From NCBI GenBank assembly GCA_016592635.1, contig AP023240.1, positions 3,141,630-3,205,629 of the forward strand: a stretch of DNA of 64,000 bases, written 5' to 3'. The translations under genes were made by a program, and so were the position numbers. This stretch comes from Methyloprofundus sp. GTDB taxonomy: Bacteria; Pseudomonadota; Gammaproteobacteria; Methylococcales; Methylomonadaceae. Within the stretch, counting starts at the first letter, position 1. Each line of letters starts with the position of its first letter. Shown here one piece after another: positions 45,806-54,830 of this stretch. The notes below the pieces were generated by a model that worked only from the letters and a program-made list of their open reading frames with translations, was not told the origin of the DNA and searched no databases.

Positions 45806-46297
45806 ATGATTGAAAAAACGCACCCGATTGCACAAAAATTGATTTTGACCGCTGTAGAAGACACTCTACAACTAGAGCAATTATTAACAGATGAAGCACT
45901 GCTATTAACCAAGAAAACGCATATTCAAGCACTAGATAGTATTACCCAACAAAAAATGACTTTGGTTAAAAAACTGGCTACTTTTGCAAGACAAGTAGAA
46001 CAGGTACTCGCTTCGGAGAAATTAAGCCAAGAAGATGGCATGTTGCAATACTTTGCAATTGCTCAACAGGCCGATATAGATACATCTACTTCATTAACAG
46101 CATGGCATAAACTGACTGAACATTCTAAAAACTGCCGCTCTTTAAATGAGAATAATGGTGCTTGTATTCATATACTGAGCCAGCATAGCTCCCGCATATT
46201 AAATATATTGAAAGGCAAACCTCAGCTGGTCAATACCTATGGTCGCAATGGACGTACTAGCAGCAACCGCTATTCACAAACACTAGTATCAGTTTAG
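45806..46297 (+). CDS. flgN: flagellar export chaperone FlgN
   Basis: The product is about 163 residues from the ATG at 45806, four bases after the flgM stop. FlgN keeps the hook-filament junction proteins FlgK and FlgL in an export-ready state. It is entirely helical with LILTAVEDTLQLEQLLTDEA and TSLTAWHKLTEHSKNCRSLN, the latter being the typical conserved element. The extreme C-terminus (YGRNGRTSSNRYSQ) also fits. Confidence 0.88.
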   Translation: MIEKTHPIAQKLILTAVEDTLQLEQLLTDEALLLTKKTHIQALDSITQQKMTLVKKLATFARQVEQVLASEKLSQEDGMLQYFAIAQQADIDTSTSLTAWHKLTEHSKNCRSLNENNGACIHILSQHSSRILNILKGKPQLVNTYGRNGRTSSNRYSQTLVSV

Positions 46298-46372
46298 GCA
46301 TACAAAGTTTAAACAGACAAGAAATGCTATACAATACGCTGAACTATCTATTCACTAGTACAGCAATAAAGT

Positions 46373-46660
46373 ATGGCAAACTCAAAAAATTATTTGAATG
46401 TTCCCTTTGCACAAAAGGATGCGGCAAAAGCACTCGGTGCAAAATGGGATCCCGCCAATAAAAAGTGGTATGCACCCGCTAATATAGATATAACACTATT
46501 TGCTAAATGGCATTCCGATGCTGGCTCGACACCTCCCAAAGCTATTAGCAAACCAAAAGCGCGTAGCACCGTAAGCAAGGACATTACGCTTGGAGTGACT
46601 ACCTATGCTCAAGACAGTAACTTTGTAGCCTATGATGGCGATAAGCCACCATGGAATTAG
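46373..46660 (+). CDS. small DUF5710-type protein
   Basis: This 95-residue protein has the DUF5710 signature YLNVPFAQKDAAKALGAKWD and PANKKWYAPA near the N-terminus, the fold commonly found fused to toprim/primase proteins of plasmids. The rest is Lys/Ser/Pro rich and ends DGDKPPWN. The family is poorly characterised and may bind nucleic acids. It stands alone in this gap after flgN, with no mobile-element relation visible. Confidence 0.8.
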   Translation: MANSKNYLNVPFAQKDAAKALGAKWDPANKKWYAPANIDITLFAKWHSDAGSTPPKAISKPKARSTVSKDITLGVTTYAQDSNFVAYDGDKPPWN

Positions 46661-46868
46661 CACCTAAAAGTACTACAACAATACAAAGTTGTAGGAAAAC
46701 CTCCAAAACATCAATAATAATCAAATTCTCGTTTTTTAACTTCTGTAATATTTATTGGAGATAATGCACGAAAATTAATTATGCTTTGAAAAAGAGGTTT
46801 TCCTGCCGCCTCGTTAGACCTTACCTGCCCAGTGGATGCAATATAATTAAGTTTAGGTGATAGGCATA

Positions 46869-46935
46869 CGATAGGATTTTGCTCTTTGACCCATTCTACA
46901 AAGTGTTAGATTAATTTTACACAGGTACTTAGTAA
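46869..46935. repeat. 68-bp dispersed repeat, copy 2
   Basis: The stretch from cgatagg through cattctacaaagtgttag to acttagtaa matches 23258-23325 with scattered substitutions. Confidence 0.65.
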
Positions 46936-46951
46936 AGCTGGACACAAGCTT

Positions 46952-47039
46952 TAGCAGGAACCTACTACGCGAATGAATTCCCGAAAAAAAGACTTCGGGA
47001 ATGACGGTATTAGAGCCATTACTTACTAGGATTGGTATT
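46952..47039. repeat. MITE-like repeat, copy 2 (relative of 13333-13476)
   Basis: It carries ggaacctactacgcgaatg, the hairpin with ccgaaaaaaagacttcgg, and ends in ggattggtat. The left end present in the 13 kb copy is missing. Confidence 0.65.
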
Positions 47040-47113
47040 ATTTGTATATCGTCTATTGTAAACTCTAATCATCAACAGACAAATTAAGCTCAATTTTTCA
47101 CTTAGAGAAATTG

Positions 47114-47162
47114 AATAAAGCCCGCAACTGGCTTATTTTATTATCCAGTTACGGGCTTTATT
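47114..47162. terminator. strong hairpin, terminator for the PEP-CTERM gene side
   Basis: Arms ataaagcccgcaactgg and ccagttacgggctttat are nearly perfectly complementary. T runs follow on both strands (tttatttc; ttcaataaa complement). It can end transcripts from either direction. Confidence 0.75.
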
Positions 47163-47255
47163 TCATCTTCTATTCTTAAGCAGATTAAAGTCCTACCCTC
47201 AATCACTTGCTAAAGCTTTGAATTTTACCGTCAACATGAGTCATTACAACTCATT

Positions 47256-47846
47256 TCAAACTGAAATACGCTTTTTTAAACCCACGGCTAATAACCCCAA
47301 ACCTAACATAGCCAATAAGCCAGGCTCTGGCACTGCCGATAAATTTATTTCATTATCACCAAATTCCTGATAGATTTCCAAAACAGCACGTTCATTAAAA
47401 TATTCAATGGGAGTAACGTGAGTTGCCTGTAATTCGCTCATATTCATTGCACTCCACGAGCTAATATTACGCATATTAAAAAAAGCATTTCTGTCACCAA
47501 AAGCCCAAACATCTCTATAATATGTTTTACCATTTTTGTGATTTTCCATGTACTTATTACGTTCATAGTAAAAGTCACCTACATCAATATATTCAGAAGA
47601 AAAAATATCTGCATTGATTGGATTTTTGGAAAATTTAGGAACCTTAAATTGCTGATAATAACTATTGTTGCCTCTTTCGGGTTTATGTTGTTGTACATCT
47701 AATGTTTTATAAGGCATGGAGTTAGCAGCCCATTGCTGAGCTACCACAATATCATCCGTTAGGTTTAATGCTGTGGTGACCATGCCTGAAAACATTTCAA
47801 TAACAAATAATATACCAACGCCCAATAAAAGTATTCTATGAATCAT
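47256..47846 (-). CDS. PEP-CTERM protein, function unknown
   Basis: The 196-residue secreted protein has an N-terminal signal (MIHRILLLGVGILFVIEMFS). Its C-terminal sorting tail is VPEPGLLAMLGLGLLAVGLK and KR, the VPEP motif plus hydrophobic helix plus basic end recognised by exosortase. The middle part is Asn/Tyr/Phe rich without recognised domain. Such proteins are exported and may be linked to exopolysaccharide. No exosortase gene is in the window. It is a single-gene unit with upstream and downstream gaps. Confidence 0.75.
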   Translation of the reverse strand: MIHRILLLGVGILFVIEMFSGMVTTALNLTDDIVVAQQWAANSMPYKTLDVQQHKPERGNNSYYQQFKVPKFSKNPINADIFSSEYIDVGDFYYERNKYMENHKNGKTYYRDVWAFGDRNAFFNMRNISSWSAMNMSELQATHVTPIEYFNERAVLEIYQEFGDNEINLSAVPEPGLLAMLGLGLLAVGLKKRISV

Positions 47847-48242
47847 TGCTCTCTCCTGTTTAGGTGGCTATTTCGTAACACCTGATATACTTGCATTTAC
47901 CCTAGATATAGCAATCCATATGCCATAACTAAACCTGCACTATATTTCTTTGTCTACAAAAACAAAATATCCACACAAAAACTCATAAGATACTGATTTA
48001 AAATAATTTATTATTTATTAAAACGACCATACTCCTTTGAATAAAATCTATGTTAAAAACCTGACTTATGCCTCGCGCCGATTATGCTGACAAACATGTC
48101 ACATTCTGGCAGACAATAATGTCATGTCACACAGATTGTCATGACACTATTAGCAAGAACCTACAAAACCCCAGTTTTTTCACTACCCTACCACCCCGTG
48201 ACAAGGTATTATCTGAGTACAAAATTAAATAAAGGAAGCTCC
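47847..48242. other. intergenic region before the dicarboxylate symporter
   Basis: This 396-bp gap carries the inverted repeat at 48120-48146. It should hold the promoters of both divergent genes. No gene is seen, and an upstream ATG at 48141 lies in this repeat. Confidence 0.5.
48120..48146. promoter_or_regulatory. inverted repeat tgtcatg-N13-catgaca, possible operator
   Basis: Two 7-base arms (48120-48126, 48140-48146) form a clear inverted repeat, and several tgtcac/tgtcat half-sites lie just upstream (48096-48130). It is about 100 bp before the symporter start and could bind a regulator. No known regulator site was matched. Confidence 0.4.
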
Positions 48243-49559
48243 ATGCAAGAAAAAATGTCTATTACCACCAAAATACTGATTGCCATGGGGGTTGGCTTAA
48301 TACTCGGCAGTCTATTAAATGGCTTTGCAGCCGATAATGCTTTTGTGCAAACCTACCTTGTACATGGACTATTTCATGTTATTGGCAAAATGTTTATCAA
48401 TTCCTTAAAAATGCTGGTAGTGCCTTTAGTCACTTTCTCATTAATTTGTGGCGTTTGTGGTATCGGCGATGTTGGCATGCTTGGGCGAGTTGGACTAAAA
48501 GCATTTTTGCTCTATATGTTGACCACTGCCATGGCAATTACACTAGCATTAGTGACTGCCATCATTATTGGCCCAGGCAAAGGACGAGATACCCCTACCA
48601 TTGAAAGTACCGGATTTGCGGTAAAGGATGCACCGCCTCTAACCGAGGTCTTTATCAATATTGTGCCTAGCAACCCTATTAATGCTTTTGCTAATGGCGA
48701 TATGTTACAAATCATTTTCTTTGTTATTTTATTTGCGATAGCCATGTTAACGACTGGGCATACTGGCCAAAGCATCGCAAAAGGCGCTGAAAAGATGAAT
48801 GAAGTGATGATGAAGGTAGTGACCATCGTGATGGACTTTGCCCCTATTGGTGTTTTTTGCCTAATGGCTAAAACCTTTGCAGAGCAAGGTGTAGGGTTGA
48901 TTTTACCCATGATTGGCTATTTTTCTGTAGTCATTGCCTGCTTATTAATTCATGCATTTGGTACCTTAAATTTATTACTAGTGACGATGACCCGCCTAAA
49001 CCCAATGATGTTTTTAAAAAAAATGCGTTCAGCACAAATCTTTGCTTTTAGTACCGCCAGTTCCAATGCAACCATTCCTGTCACATTGCAGGCCGTTGAA
49101 AAGCGTATGGGAGTGCATAACTCAATCGCCTCATTCACCGTACCTTTTGGAGCAACCATTAATATGGATGGTACAGCCATCATGCAAGGTGTAGCCACAG
49201 TCTTTATCGCCAATGTATATGGGATTGAACTGGGCATAACTCAATATTTAACTATTATTGGCATGTCAGTTTTAGCGTCAATTGGTACAGCAGGTGTTCC
49301 AGGCGTAGGCTTAATTATGCTAGCAATGGTATTCAACCAAGTCGGCTTACCTGTTGAAGGAATCGGTTTAATTCTGGGCGTAGACCGGTTATTAGATATG
49401 GTTCGTACTGCCGTTAATGTAACAGGTGATGCAGCAGTGAGTTGTATCGTTGCCCACGGTGAAGGTGAGCTGGATAAAGATATTTTTGATGATCCTGAAG
49501 CAGGCGTTATTACTGAAGTTGTGTTGCCACATAAACATAAGGCTGAGCACTCGACATAA
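48243..49559 (+). CDS. dicarboxylate/amino-acid:cation symporter (DAACS family)
   Basis: The product is about 438 residues from the ATG at 48243, which has aaaggaag before it. An upstream ATG at 48141 lacks a good ribosome site. Predicted membrane helices run through most of the chain. The DAACS signatures are present: KMLVVPLVTFSLICGVCGIG, FSTASSNATIPVTLQAVEKR (reentrant loop), TVPFGATINMDGTAIMQGV and RTAVNVTGDAAVSCIVA. Members take up glutamate, aspartate or C4-dicarboxylates with protons or sodium. Substrate is not predictable here. Confidence 0.92.
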   Translation: MQEKMSITTKILIAMGVGLILGSLLNGFAADNAFVQTYLVHGLFHVIGKMFINSLKMLVVPLVTFSLICGVCGIGDVGMLGRVGLKAFLLYMLTTAMAITLALVTAIIIGPGKGRDTPTIESTGFAVKDAPPLTEVFINIVPSNPINAFANGDMLQIIFFVILFAIAMLTTGHTGQSIAKGAEKMNEVMMKVVTIVMDFAPIGVFCLMAKTFAEQGVGLILPMIGYFSVVIACLLIHAFGTLNLLLVTMTRLNPMMFLKKMRSAQIFAFSTASSNATIPVTLQAVEKRMGVHNSIASFTVPFGATINMDGTAIMQGVATVFIANVYGIELGITQYLTIIGMSVLASIGTAGVPGVGLIMLAMVFNQVGLPVEGIGLILGVDRLLDMVRTAVNVTGDAAVSCIVAHGEGELDKDIFDDPEAGVITEVVLPHKHKAEHST

Positions 49560-49578
49560 ATCACTTTGGTGACAATAT

Positions 49579-49617
49579 CATTACCCTGTGATGCACAATC
49601 AATATCTCAGGGTAATG
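49579..49617. terminator. hairpin between convergent genes (symporter and nitroreductase)
   Basis: Arms cattaccctg (49579-49588) and cagggtaatg (49608-49617) pair exactly over 10 bases. There is no T run, so it may act as a weak bidirectional terminator. Confidence 0.6.
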
Positions 49618-49626
49618 GAAAAACAC

Positions 49627-50241
49627 CTAAATAAACCTATCTTGAATAAGCACAGTATCACTATTCAGTTGTCCAGGACGTGGCCAAGCATCCTTTGTCC
49701 CTTTACCTATTGCCAAACATAAGGCGATAACATGATCACCTGGCAAATTGATCAACTCTGCCACTTGCTCAAAATCAAAACCATCCATAGGGCAAGAATC
49801 ATAACCCATGGCTTTTGCAGCCAACATTAAGGTTTGAGTTGCAATACCACAAGAGCGCATTGCTTCATCTCTTTGTACCTGATCTTTACCACGATAATAC
49901 TGATCAATAGCCGGCAATATAAAATCCTGTACACCTTGATCGGCATTTGCCCAATACCTTTGCGGCTGCTTTTCCCATGCGTTTAAATCTGCACAGATCA
50001 CGATAAATAATGATGCATCGGTAACTTGAGCTTGATCCCAAGCAGCGACTCTAATTTGTTGTCTTAACTCTGACTCTGCAACATTCACAAAACGCCAGTT
50101 TTGAATATTAAAAGCTGTAGGTGATAGCATTACTAGCGAAAATAGTTGCTCAATTTCATCAGCACTCATACGATGACTAGCATCATAGTGCTTAATAGCT
50201 CTACGTGTTTGGATTGCTTCTATTGTTTGCATCATTTTCAC
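49627..50241 (-). CDS. nitroreductase family protein
   Basis: The 204-residue flavin enzyme reads IQTRRAIKHYDASHRMSADE (FMN-binding Arg-rich start), LSPTAFNIQNWRFVNV, YRGKDQVQRDEAM and MLAAKAMGYDSCPMDGFDF, all standard for the family. It probably uses NAD(P)H and FMN to reduce quinones or nitro compounds in the cytoplasm. Nothing odd in length. It is the first of a minus-strand group with the NIF3-like and YheT genes, but the spacing does not prove cotranscription. Confidence 0.9.
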   Translation of the reverse strand: MKMMQTIEAIQTRRAIKHYDASHRMSADEIEQLFSLVMLSPTAFNIQNWRFVNVAESELRQQIRVAAWDQAQVTDASLFIVICADLNAWEKQPQRYWANADQGVQDFILPAIDQYYRGKDQVQRDEAMRSCGIATQTLMLAAKAMGYDSCPMDGFDFEQVAELINLPGDHVIALCLAIGKGTKDAWPRPGQLNSDTVLIQDRFI

Positions 50242-50283
50242 CTTAAAGTAATTTTATATTTATTAAACAAATCATCTATCATT

Positions 50284-50610
50284 TTATGATCCTAAATCAG
50301 CTAACGATAATATTTTATAGACCTCATAAGCTGGTTCTTGATAAGGGTGTGCGAGCAGCAATGCTTCGACAGCTTGCTTAATCAAGCTTTCCGCACACAC
50401 CATTTCTACTTTATATTCTGCCAGTGTTGTTATTTTATTAGTATTACCAATAAAGGGCTCACTACCTTGCAAAGGCTTGAACTGCCCTTCACCCAACACT
50501 TGCCACGCACAGCAATCATAATCGCCTATTTTGCCGGCACCTTGGTTAAATAAAGCCTGTTTAACCACTTCCAAGTGCGTTGCAGGTACAAAAAAACATA
50601 TTTTATACAT
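50284..50610 (-). CDS. small NIF3/YqfO-N-like protein
   Basis: The product is about 108 residues from the ATG at 50608-50610 (YKICFFVPATHLEVVKQALF). It covers the small inserted CutA-like domain found in YqfO (GAGKIGDYDCCAWQ, GQFKPLQGSEPFIG, LLLAHPYQEPAYEVYKI). Such standalone proteins are common and their function is unknown. It overlaps the end of the upstream hydrolase by eight bases, which supports coupled translation. Confidence 0.85.
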   Translation of the reverse strand: MYKICFFVPATHLEVVKQALFNQGAGKIGDYDCCAWQVLGEGQFKPLQGSEPFIGNTNKITTLAEYKVEMVCAESLIKQAVEALLLAHPYQEPAYEVYKILSLADLGS

Positions 50611-51598
50611 ACTGTAATTGTTGTTGTAAGAATTCAGGAATACGTTGCTCCAACCAATATTCAGGCTGCCAAGGGCTATTACCAGACACGAAACCGACAT
50701 GCCCTCCAGAACTTGTTATTTCCAAGTTAACAGTAGCAGATAACTCCGCCAATTCCGGCAACACCTCTGGCGTCATAAAAGGATCATCTTTTGCCTGAAT
50801 TAACAGTGTAGGGACAGCAATAGCTTGTAAAAATTGGCGTGAACTAGAACGACTATAATAATCTTCGACATTGGCAAAATCATATAATTTGGCAATGACT
50901 TGATTATCATATTGCCAAAAAGATTTAATATCCTCTAAATCACCAATTTGCTTTAAAATTTCTGCTTCCTCACTTTTTCCTAGAGCCTCAAGGTGCAGTT
51001 GCTTTAAACGCACATAGTCTTTTAATTCACGCAACAAACTGGTGCGATAGAGCTTAGAAAAGCCCTTATCCAATTTACTGGCACAAGCGCTTAATACTAA
51101 TGGGACAGATACAGCGGTTGCGGCAAATAAATCAATATTATTCCCCTGCTCCCCTAGCCATTTTAATAGCACATTCCCCCCCAAAGAAAAACCTATTGCC
51201 GCTATTTTTGTATTGGGTTCACGCTGACGCAAAGTTCGGTAAAGAAAATCAATATCCCCTGTTTCACCCGAATGGTAACAGCGTGATGAGTTATTATACT
51301 CACCACTACAACCACGAAAGTTCAGAGCAGCAGTACGAAATCCCTGCTGTAATAAAGCATGCTGTAAACCTTTTATATAGCCTGATTGCGAACTACCGGT
51401 TAAACCATGCAATAGCATGACCAGTGGCTGTTCACCATCACCATAAAAGTCAATGTCGAGAAAATCATTATCCTCGGTAAGTAAGCGCTCACGTTTAATA
51501 ACAGGGGCTGGAGGCTGGCGAAATAGAGAGGGGTAAATGGTTTGCAAGTGGGCATTATTTAACCACCATGCAGGTTTAAAGGTAGACTGAATTAGCAT
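50603..51598 (-). CDS. YheT-family alpha/beta hydrolase
   Basis: The 331-residue hydrolase has LLHGLTGSSQSGYIKGL, the nucleophile motif GFSLGGN and the Asp in QAKDDPFMTPEVL. The final His lies in ITSSGGHVGFVSG. The family is a predicted esterase. The opening STFKPAWWLNNAHLQTIYPS is characteristic of YheT. The gene is followed by the NIF3-like gene with an eight-base overlap. Substrate unknown. Confidence 0.92.
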   Translation of the reverse strand: MLIQSTFKPAWWLNNAHLQTIYPSLFRQPPAPVIKRERLLTEDNDFLDIDFYGDGEQPLVMLLHGLTGSSQSGYIKGLQHALLQQGFRTAALNFRGCSGEYNNSSRCYHSGETGDIDFLYRTLRQREPNTKIAAIGFSLGGNVLLKWLGEQGNNIDLFAATAVSVPLVLSACASKLDKGFSKLYRTSLLRELKDYVRLKQLHLEALGKSEEAEILKQIGDLEDIKSFWQYDNQVIAKLYDFANVEDYYSRSSSRQFLQAIAVPTLLIQAKDDPFMTPEVLPELAELSATVNLEITSSGGHVGFVSGNSPWQPEYWLEQRIPEFLQQQLQYV

Positions 51599-51788
51599 AT
51601 TTAAACAAGAAATTAAGAATATATTTGCTTAATGTGCCATATGCGTATTTATAAAGTCAACTAGCTGAATTTTTATACTCAAGTTTTACAAAAGTATTGC
51701 CGCTATTTTCAGCTTCTAGAAGACCCAACAAGTTTTTTTGAAAAAATAATTGTTGTATAAGGAAGGAATTTTTACGTCCAATATAGAT

Positions 51789-52235
51789 CTAGACCACTAG
51801 TTCATCTGCTACAAAGGAATAGTCAGTTTTCAAACAATAGTCCAGCCATTTTTCCAAAAAGTAATTTAAACGCCACTTATAGTCCATAATTTCTTTACTA
51901 CGGCCAATATCGGCAATAGCACTGCTAACTTCTATGCGTTTATAGTCACGCAATACTTCTGCGATACAGACATCAAAATACAAGCGTATTTTAACAGCAG
52001 GCTCTAGCAGCACATGTTTGGCTTCATTCTCAAAATAATGACTGAGCTGGATCGTTTTGGTATAAGCCGTTTGTTCAAGTATCTGCACATGCAATACTGG
52101 CTTGCCGTTGGCAAAGCCTTGTGCAGACGCATCAATATTCCTGAGATTTGGCACCAGATTGAATATTTTTTTATAATTTGATTCACAAATATTTTGCAAA
52201 CAAAACGATTTATTAACAGGGGCAACTTTTGCCAT
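51789..52235 (-). CDS. DUF1249 (YqiB-like) protein
   Basis: This 148-residue protein shows the DUF1249 pattern: an N-terminal region with ICESNYKKIFNLVPNLRNID, then IRLYFDVCIAEVLRDYKRIE, DYKWRLNYFLEKWLDYCLK at the end. The family is widespread in Gammaproteobacteria and its function is unknown. It starts 9 bp after the PilZ gene stop, so the two are probably cotranscribed. Confidence 0.88.
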   Translation of the reverse strand: MAKVAPVNKSFCLQNICESNYKKIFNLVPNLRNIDASAQGFANGKPVLHVQILEQTAYTKTIQLSHYFENEAKHVLLEPAVKIRLYFDVCIAEVLRDYKRIEVSSAIADIGRSKEIMDYKWRLNYFLEKWLDYCLKTDYSFVADELVV

Positions 52236-52244
52236 AAACTTTAA

Positions 52245-52556
52245 TTAAACTTCCTTAATACCTTTTATCTCTGAGGCAATTTCAAATAAACCGGGTTGCA
52301 CTTCCTTAGTTCGAATAACTTCCACAAAAGCTTTCATCGGTGGCGTTAATGAATTATTTGGTGCGATAGTCAGCTCCAATGCTACGCCACTGTCTACAAA
52401 GTTCTCGGAGGTAAATAGTACCCCTGAACCACTTAAATTCAAACACTTCCCTATAAATAACTGATCTGAATCAGGAAACTTATAAGTTAATTCACAAGAC
52501 ACATCCATACGGATAAATTGTCTAGATTCTGAGTGATCTAACATTGCAACTCCCAA
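52245..52556 (-). CDS. PilZ domain protein
   Basis: The 103-residue protein holds a PilZ domain with the start ESRQFIRMDVSCELTYK (R-x3-R-like; the second half of the c-di-GMP motif is partial, IRMDV). CLNLSGSGVLFTSENFVDSG matches the (D/N)xSxxG motif as NLSGSG. Such domains bind cyclic di-GMP and may control motility or envelope functions. The motif match suggests it may bind, but affinity is uncertain. Confidence 0.82.
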   Translation of the reverse strand: MGVAMLDHSESRQFIRMDVSCELTYKFPDSDQLFIGKCLNLSGSGVLFTSENFVDSGVALELTIAPNNSLTPPMKAFVEVIRTKEVQPGLFEIASEIKGIKEV

Positions 52557-52935
52557 ACTTAGCGTTAAAAACGCACATAAAATAACTTTAAAAGCTAAAA
52601 TAACATTATATACATTACTGCGTTTCTTAGTGGCAAGAATAACGTAAAATACGTCACCACTAAAAGTATATTTGATTACTATTAGCTAGTAAATGTTCAG
52701 GTCCCCTATAAATTGGATGCGTAAGATGGGTAGAATGAAGTGCCGATTTTTTATCGACTCATAGTGAAACCCATCAATCCCATACAGCAATGATGGGTTT
52801 CGCAAAAGGATGCTTTACCCATCCTACGTAAAAACTTAAATTTAATAGGGAGTCTGAATACTCGCGTTAGCTAATATACGACAAATTGATTTATATTTCA
52901 CAGAAATACTTCAAAAAAATGAGACTTGATTCACA
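52557..52935. other. intergenic region before trpS with hairpin repeats
   Basis: This 379-bp gap holds the palindromic element at about 52714-52828 (nested hairpins gaaacccatca/tgatgggtttc and outer ggatgcgta/tacccatcctacg). Nothing else is recognised, including no T-box or trp leader. Confidence 0.55.
52714..52828. repeat. composite palindromic repeat, upstream of trpS
   Basis: Inner arms gaaacccatca (52768 region) and tgatgggtttc form a hairpin. An outer pair (ttggatgcgtaagatggg and cccatcctacg) surrounds it with mismatches. It is of a different sequence family from the hairpins at 17.6 and 23.2 kb. Confidence 0.6.
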
Positions 52936-53946
52936 ATGACACACTCTACAATACTTACCGGCATCACCACAACAGGCACACCACACTTAGGAAACTATGT
53001 AGGCGCCATACGTCCCGCTATTGAGGCGAGCAAAGATGCAACAGCCAAGCCTTTTTATTTCTTGGCAGATTACCATGCATTAATAAAATGTAGCGACCCT
53101 GAAAAAGTACGCCAATCCAGCTTAGAGATTGCTGCAACTTGGCTAGCTTTAGGGCTTGATACTAAAAATGCAACATTTTATCGCCAATCAGATATTCCTG
53201 AAATTATGGAACTTACTTGGATGTTAACCTGCGTCTCTGCCAAAGGCTTAATGAATCGTGCGCATGCTTATAAGGCGAGTGTTGCCGAAAATGAAGCAAA
53301 TGCCAATGCTGACCCAGATAAAGGCATTACTATGGGATTATTTAGTTACCCTATCCTAATGGCCGCTGATATGCTTATTTTTAATGCCAATAAAGTCCCT
53401 GTCGGTAAAGACCAAATTCAACATATTGAGATGGCGCGTGATATTGCGTCACGTTTCAACCACATTTATGGTGAGCACTTTGCTCTACCAGAGGCGGTTA
53501 CTGATGATAATGCAGCCACCTTATTAGGCTTGGATGGCCGTAAAATGAGCAAAAGCTATAACAATACTATTCCGTTATTTGCACCAGAGAAAAAATTAAA
53601 GAAACTGATTAACAAAATCAAAACTAACTCGCTAGAGCCAGGAGAACCTAAAGACCCAACTGACTGCACGCTATTTAGTACCTACCAAGCTTTTGCGACA
53701 GAACATGAAGTTGAAGATATTCGGCAGCAGTATGCTAATGGCATTGCTTGGGGTGAAATGAAAAAGGTACTCTTTGAAAAGATTAACACCCATATCATCC
53801 CTGCTAGAGAACGCTATGATGCTTTAATTCAAGATCCTAAGCATATAGAAATGCAGTTACAAGAAGGTGCTGAAAAAGCACGGACAATTAGCGCCCCCTT
53901 TTTACTGGAACTGCGTAAAGCGGTGGGTATCCAGAAAATAATTTAA
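52936..53946 (+). CDS. trpS: tryptophanyl-tRNA synthetase
   Basis: The class I enzyme of 336 residues charges tRNA-Trp. The HIGH-like motif is TTGTPHLGNYVGAI near the N-terminus, and the KMSKS motif is DGRKMSKSYNNTI in the C-terminal half. ILMAADMLIFNANKVPVGKD lines the Trp site. The length matches the bacterial type. It is followed 16 bp later by the DUF2959 lipoprotein gene. Confidence 0.97.
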   Translation: MTHSTILTGITTTGTPHLGNYVGAIRPAIEASKDATAKPFYFLADYHALIKCSDPEKVRQSSLEIAATWLALGLDTKNATFYRQSDIPEIMELTWMLTCVSAKGLMNRAHAYKASVAENEANANADPDKGITMGLFSYPILMAADMLIFNANKVPVGKDQIQHIEMARDIASRFNHIYGEHFALPEAVTDDNAATLLGLDGRKMSKSYNNTIPLFAPEKKLKKLINKIKTNSLEPGEPKDPTDCTLFSTYQAFATEHEVEDIRQQYANGIAWGEMKKVLFEKINTHIIPARERYDALIQDPKHIEMQLQEGAEKARTISAPFLLELRKAVGIQKII

Positions 53947-53962
53947 TAAAAGGAAAGATCAT

Positions 53963-54613
53963 ATGAAATTAAAAACATTAGCCTTGCTATGCACTTTAAG
54001 CATAGCAACGACAGGCTGCTCTAAAATGTACTTAAGCTCACTGGAGTCAATCGGCATTGCCAAGCGTGATGTGATGGTGCATCGAGTAGAAAAAGCCCGT
54101 GATACACAAGAGGACACCAAAGAACAGTTTCAAACAGCATTAGAGCAATTTACTAGTTTGACCAACTATGATGGCGGTGATCTAGAAAAAATCTACAAAA
54201 AACTAAATAATGAATACCTTGCCAGTGTAGATCAAGCTGAGGAAGTTAATAAGCGCATTAATGATATTGAAGACGTTTCCAGTGCGTTATTCACAGAGTG
54301 GGAAGCTGAATTACAAGAATATAGTAGTGCTTCTTTGAGAAATAAGAGCAAAAATCAGCTAAGAAATACTAAAAATCAATATAAACAATTAATTACAGCA
54401 ATGCGGCGCGCTGAAAGTAAAATGCAGCCCGTGTTAAAGATTTTTAAGGATCAAGTTTTATATTTGAAACATAACTTGAATGCACAAGCAATCTCATCCT
54501 TAAAGGGTGAACTAAGTAGCATTGAGTCCAATGTCTCTGCTTTAATTGCTGCTATGGAACAGTCTATTAATGAAGCAAATACCTTTATCGTCACGATAGA
54601 TAAAAAAGGCTAA
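53963..54613 (+). CDS. DUF2959 family lipoprotein
   Basis: The 216-residue protein begins with a lipoprotein signal (LALLCTLSIATTGCSKMY, lipidated Cys19). A long all-helical, coiled-coil domain follows (QEDTKEQFQTALEQFTSLTN, AEEVNKRINDIEDVSSALFT). It is the DUF2959 family of unknown function, predicted to be membrane-attached. It follows trpS closely but functional linkage is not established. Confidence 0.88.
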   Translation: MKLKTLALLCTLSIATTGCSKMYLSSLESIGIAKRDVMVHRVEKARDTQEDTKEQFQTALEQFTSLTNYDGGDLEKIYKKLNNEYLASVDQAEEVNKRINDIEDVSSALFTEWEAELQEYSSASLRNKSKNQLRNTKNQYKQLITAMRRAESKMQPVLKIFKDQVLYLKHNLNAQAISSLKGELSSIESNVSALIAAMEQSINEANTFIVTIDKKG

Positions 54614-54623
54614 AACATAAAAT

Positions 54624-54658
54624 AGCTAAGGTATTGGCTTTCCCCCACTACCTTAGCT
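54624..54658. terminator. hairpin after the DUF2959 gene
   Basis: Arms agctaaggta (54624-54633) and taccttagct (54649-54658) pair exactly. There is no T tract, so it may be a weak terminator. The neighbouring repeat begins immediately after it. Confidence 0.5.
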
Positions 54659-54822
54659 TAGGAACGAGAATTCAATAATACCCGAGTCTGACTTGTCTTT
54701 TGACTTCACAGCTGCGCCAGAAAAACAGTTGCGTAGCCTGCTATGCGCCTGTTTTTCTAACACGACTGTGAAGCCAAAATCCTGCGTCATACTTTCGGGT
54801 ATTATTAAATCCTCGCTCCTTA
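54659..54822. repeat. 164-bp palindromic MITE-like element
   Basis: The terminal arms taggaacgagaattcaataa (then tacccga) and the complement of taaggagcgaggatttaata (then atacccga) are near-matching inverted repeats. Nested arms cttcacag/ctgtgaag and agaaaaacag/ctgtttttct make a long hairpin. A fragment with the same end (ttaataatacccga) is found near 41230. No reading frame of note. Confidence 0.75.
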
Positions 54823-54830
54823 ATGCAGAA

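Larger units (their letters stand above)
46661..47255. other. intergenic region with dispersed repeats
   Basis: This 595-bp gap holds the 68-bp repeat copy at 46869-46935, the hairpin repeat copy at 46952-47039 and a terminator near 47114. Between 46661 and 46860 no gene or RNA was recognised. Confidence 0.5.

Noticed and set aside
52936..54613. trpS and the DUF2959 gene as a functional pair
   Set aside because: They are only close together; no shared pathway can be argued.
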